A stretch of 64,000 nt of DNA from contig JAXGGA010004725.1 of NCBI GenBank assembly GCA_038373865.1, forward strand, positions 21,158-85,157, given 5' to 3'. This DNA comes from Uloborus plumipes (taxonomy: Eukaryota; Arthropoda; Arachnida; Araneae; Uloboridae). Both the position numbers and the translations under genes were made by a program. Positions 61,486-64,000 of the stretch are shown one piece after another (the stretch's first letter is position 1; the number at the start of each line of letters is the position of its first letter). The notes beneath the pieces were generated by a model. It searched no databases and was not told the origin of the DNA. It was given only the letters and a program-made list of their open reading frames with translations.

Positions 61486-63516
61486 AGTAATGTGAGTCGG
61501 AAATATTTCTAGTGGGAAGGAATTTAAAAATGGGAATACTCCCGGAAATATTTCATTGGCCATCTTTCCTTCCCAAAAACTGGGAAATTTTGAAAATTCC
61601 AAGTTTTTTGCATTTTAACACTTATTTAAAATTTTAGGTGCTTTAAATTCCATCTCTTACAGCTAAACTTCACTTGTTTAAATCCAGAAATCATTATATA
61701 ACTCTATAATTTACTTTTACTTCTACAAACAACTTCCACTTTATGTATCTAACTTTCACTTCCACTTTCAATCTTGTTCTTAATTTTGGTTTTGTTTCAG
61801 CATCACTGACAGTCAACTATTTTATTATTATGATATTTGTGAAATGGTTTCAACAACATTAGTTTACAGGTTGTTTTGTGTGAGTTAGTTAGGAGTTACA
61901 GGCTGTGTGTTTACTTTTGTTGCTCTGAACATTGTTTTACAAAATGGGAAAGAAAAAAAGGTTCAATTTGGGATTTTTTTAGAGTGAATGGAAAAGGTGC
62001 AGGTGTAGAAAGAAGAAAATCTGTATACTGTATATGAAATACTAGCTGAGTGGTCTGGCGTTGCACGGGTTCCCTCTGTATCAATGTACTATTCAACGCA
62101 ATACCCAATATAAAAATACCACTCATTTTTATTATGTGTTTAGATAAGTACCCATGTTGTACTAAACAATTAAAAATCAAATTATTTATTTAGATTAGTA
62201 ACTATATGAAACTATTTTTAAAAAGTTAGACTCATTTCAAGCCAACGTATATATGTGCTACATTAGGAAAAAAACGTTAAAAGAATAATTAAACACTACC
62301 CAATATAAAAATACTATGCAATTAAATTATGTGTTTAGTACCAATGATACAAAATAGTAAAAACGTTACAAAAATATGACGAATCATATTATTTACTTAG
62401 ATTAGTAACTATCTTAAATCATTAAAAAAAAAAAGAAGGTTTGACTCATTTGAAACCTACTTACCTACCTATTACATAAGAAAAAAAAAGTCAAAAGAAT
62501 AAGAAAACAATACCCTATATAAATATACTATGGTTTTAAATTATGTGCTTAGTTAAGTACCTGAGGTACACTATAATAATAAAGTTGCAAAGAACAACCA
62601 CAAATGAAGAACAAATACTAACAATGCAGAAATAAGGAAGACAAAAGTTAATAGAAAAATCCTACAAAACAAATTATATACCTGAATATCAAAGAAAAAC
62701 ACGAAAACCATTTCGTGATCTGAGCCATGTGGCAAGAGGCAAGACTCTCGAGGCTAGAGCAATTGTCAACCAGCGCTCTCTACACAGTTGCTAAAAAAAT
62801 AATTTTAACGAACGACATCTCTCGAGAAGAGTGGAAACTAATCCACATTAAAAGGCAAGAGCAACTGCTTGATTGTCAACCATTGAATGTAGAGGGCGCC
62901 TCACAGTTGCAAAAGCTTAGCAATACTCTTTATGAGCGCCATCTCTCTAGAAGAGAGGAAACTAATTCTTTTCGTAGTGTTTATTATTTTTTACATTATT
63001 ATTTTTATTTATAGCAATAACTCCTATAGGCCTAAAGCCTTCCTGGATAAATGGACTACTCAACACAAAAAGAATTTTTCAAATCGAACCAGTAGTTTCT
63101 GAGATTAGCGCGTTCAAGCAAACATACAAACTCTACAGCTTGATATTATTAGTAAAGATGTAGTTTTATGTGTCATTATTGGGCATTTTTTATGTTCCTT
63201 CTAGCTTTCATTAGTTATATACCAGAGTTTTAGTTATCTCTAAATGATATTTTTTATACATTTATTCTGCAATTAAGTTTTACATTTTTAACTTACGAAG
63301 TTTTTGATTTTTAAATCCAATCATGATGATAAAACACTATTATTCAACAAGTATTTGCAATGAAGTATAATTAAAAAAATATTTTTCAACTATTTATATC
63401 ATAAATTATAAGCTCCCATAAATTACCAGGAATATATGAATTTTGGGAATATTTCCGGGAACATTCCTAGGAAATATTTCCTCAAGTATAAATTCCCGGG
63501 AATTTTACATCTCTAG
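61486..63516. mobile_element. hAT-type insertion in the gypsy RT
   Basis: Flanked by GCGTCATC (61478-61485) and GTGTCATC (63517-63524), an 8-bp duplication with one mismatch. Removing it restores the RT reading TGVIQPSES. Both ends are rich in 'gggaatatttcc / ggaaatatttc' and 'cccgggaa' motifs. The right end (complement) is ctagagatgtaaaattcccg. No transposase; most of the interior is another repeat (62041-63155). Confidence 0.7.
62041..63155. repeat. Interspersed repeat of the ACTAGC type nested in the hAT-type element
   Basis: It starts atactagctgagtggtctgg and ends near 'cagcttgatattattagtaa'; compare 6241-7497. The interior has three diverged ~210-bp direct units ('ccaatataaaaata … ttatgtgtttag … gactcatt') at about 62103, 62297 and 62512. 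It also has a ~105-bp direct duplication at 62745-62850 and 62855-62965 ('ctctcgagaagagtggaaac / ctctctagaagagaggaaac'). Confidence 0.5.
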
Positions 63517-63690
63517 GTGTCATCCAGCCATCTGAAAGTTTGTGGTCCTCGCCTGTAGTTTTAGTAAGAAAGAAAGATAGTGGTTAGCGTTCATTTGGAG
63601 CGAAAGAAGTAAAGATTTTAGGTCATCTAGTGTCTGATGAGGGCATAAAACCTGATAAAATAAAAGCAGTTCAAGATTTTCTCAAACTGC
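63517..63690 (+). pseudogene. Residual gypsy RT pieces
   Basis: Reads VIQPSES then SSPVVLVRKKDSG-stop, then, after deletion of the RT catalytic core, KEVKILGHLVSDEGIKPDKI and KAVQDFLKL, the segment just after RT. The YxDD active-site region is absent. At about 63685 an unrelated repeat begins. Confidence 0.8.
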
Positions 63691-64000
63691 GATGCAATAC
63701 CACTCATTTCCTACACCGGTTACCCCCCCCCCTTCCCCACTCATTAGTTGTGACGTCCATCGTTTTGTGTTGTTGCTGACACCAGAGTCAGCTAATTTGC
63801 TAAAATTTTAATGAACCAATCAATAGGTAACAATAAAAAAAAAAAAAAAAAAACAGAATGACAGACCAAGGTTTAAGCAGAGTTAGAAAGTTCTTTAGTC
63901 GAAAAGATAAATTTGGGAAAAACTTTGGTAAAAATATAAACATATCCAAGGTTAATGAATACTTTTATGGGTCTTTTTAACTGCCTAAACATGTTTCATT
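63684..64000. other. Dispersed repeat; no gene seen
   Basis: 'caaactgcgatgcaataccac…tcatttcctac' resembles about 5364-5400. C-run (63723-63733), A-run (63836-63853). Continues past the window edge. Confidence 0.35.

Noticed and set aside
62727..63014. 95-codon plus-strand open frame
   Set aside because: Arises from a ~105-bp direct duplication inside a repeat; no protein motif and not conserved in the related repeat at 6241-7497.
1..64000. CRISPR arrays, bacterial operons, Shine-Dalgarno sites or Rho-independent terminators
   Set aside because: The window has spliced exons, SINEs and eukaryotic transposons; no regularly spaced short repeats with unique spacers were seen.

Overview
The window is eukaryotic, AT-rich and intron- and transposon-dominated. 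The host gene and the mix of element families (Penelope-like element, piggyBac, hAT, pogo/Tigger, Tc1/mariner, I-like non-LTR retrotransposon, Ty3/gypsy, tRNA-derived SINE) suggest an arthropod. An arachnid is plausible, but the sequence alone cannot prove it.

One host gene is recognisable. It is a chimaerin (SH2 + C1 + RhoGAP) on the minus strand, of which eight consecutive, phase-compatible coding exons lie between 57627 and 18116. Together they give 916 nt (about 305 codons): a short N-terminal segment, a complete SH2 domain, a linker, a perfect C1 zinc finger and the start of the RhoGAP domain with its arginine finger. I found no further RhoGAP exons to the left of 18116, so the 3' part of the gene is probably beyond position 1. 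Most of the window would then be intron.

Almost everything else is nested mobile DNA. From left to right: part of a CAGGG-terminated element (1-967); a mariner-like element with ~190-bp terminal inverted repeats (TIRs) (2381-3627); an 8.2-kb nest (8240-16447) holding a foldback and a near-intact Tigger element, itself broken by another CAGGG element; a Penelope-like fragment with 135-bp perfect inverted arms (16753-17550); an I-like non-LTR retrotransposon on the minus strand (about 34992 to 20720), split by a hAT element (21017-23578) and by a 10.3-kb inverted-duplication element (23821-34111); a Tc1 relic with two MITEs (36.5-37.7 kb); a 2.78-kb near-perfect palindrome that fills 97% of a chimaerin intron (38635-41416); a diverged tandem repeat (42.9-43.7 kb); another CAGGG element (46060-48123); a TA-flanked pogo/jerky-type element (48255-53473) that contains a 3.9-kb element saturated with GTCAC motifs and a solo LTR; a SINE (55.5 kb); and a degraded gypsy element (58836 to about 63690) split by a hAT-type insertion.

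The most unusual items are: the 10.3-kb inverted duplication, whose arms carry part of an unrecognised two-module Cys/His gene; the intron that is essentially one hairpin; the GTCAC-saturated element with several internal copies of its own terminus; and a CAGGG...CCCTG family with 5-bp target duplications. Because the large elements are inverted duplications, one arm often preserves the empty site of an insertion in the other arm, which gives an internal relative chronology.
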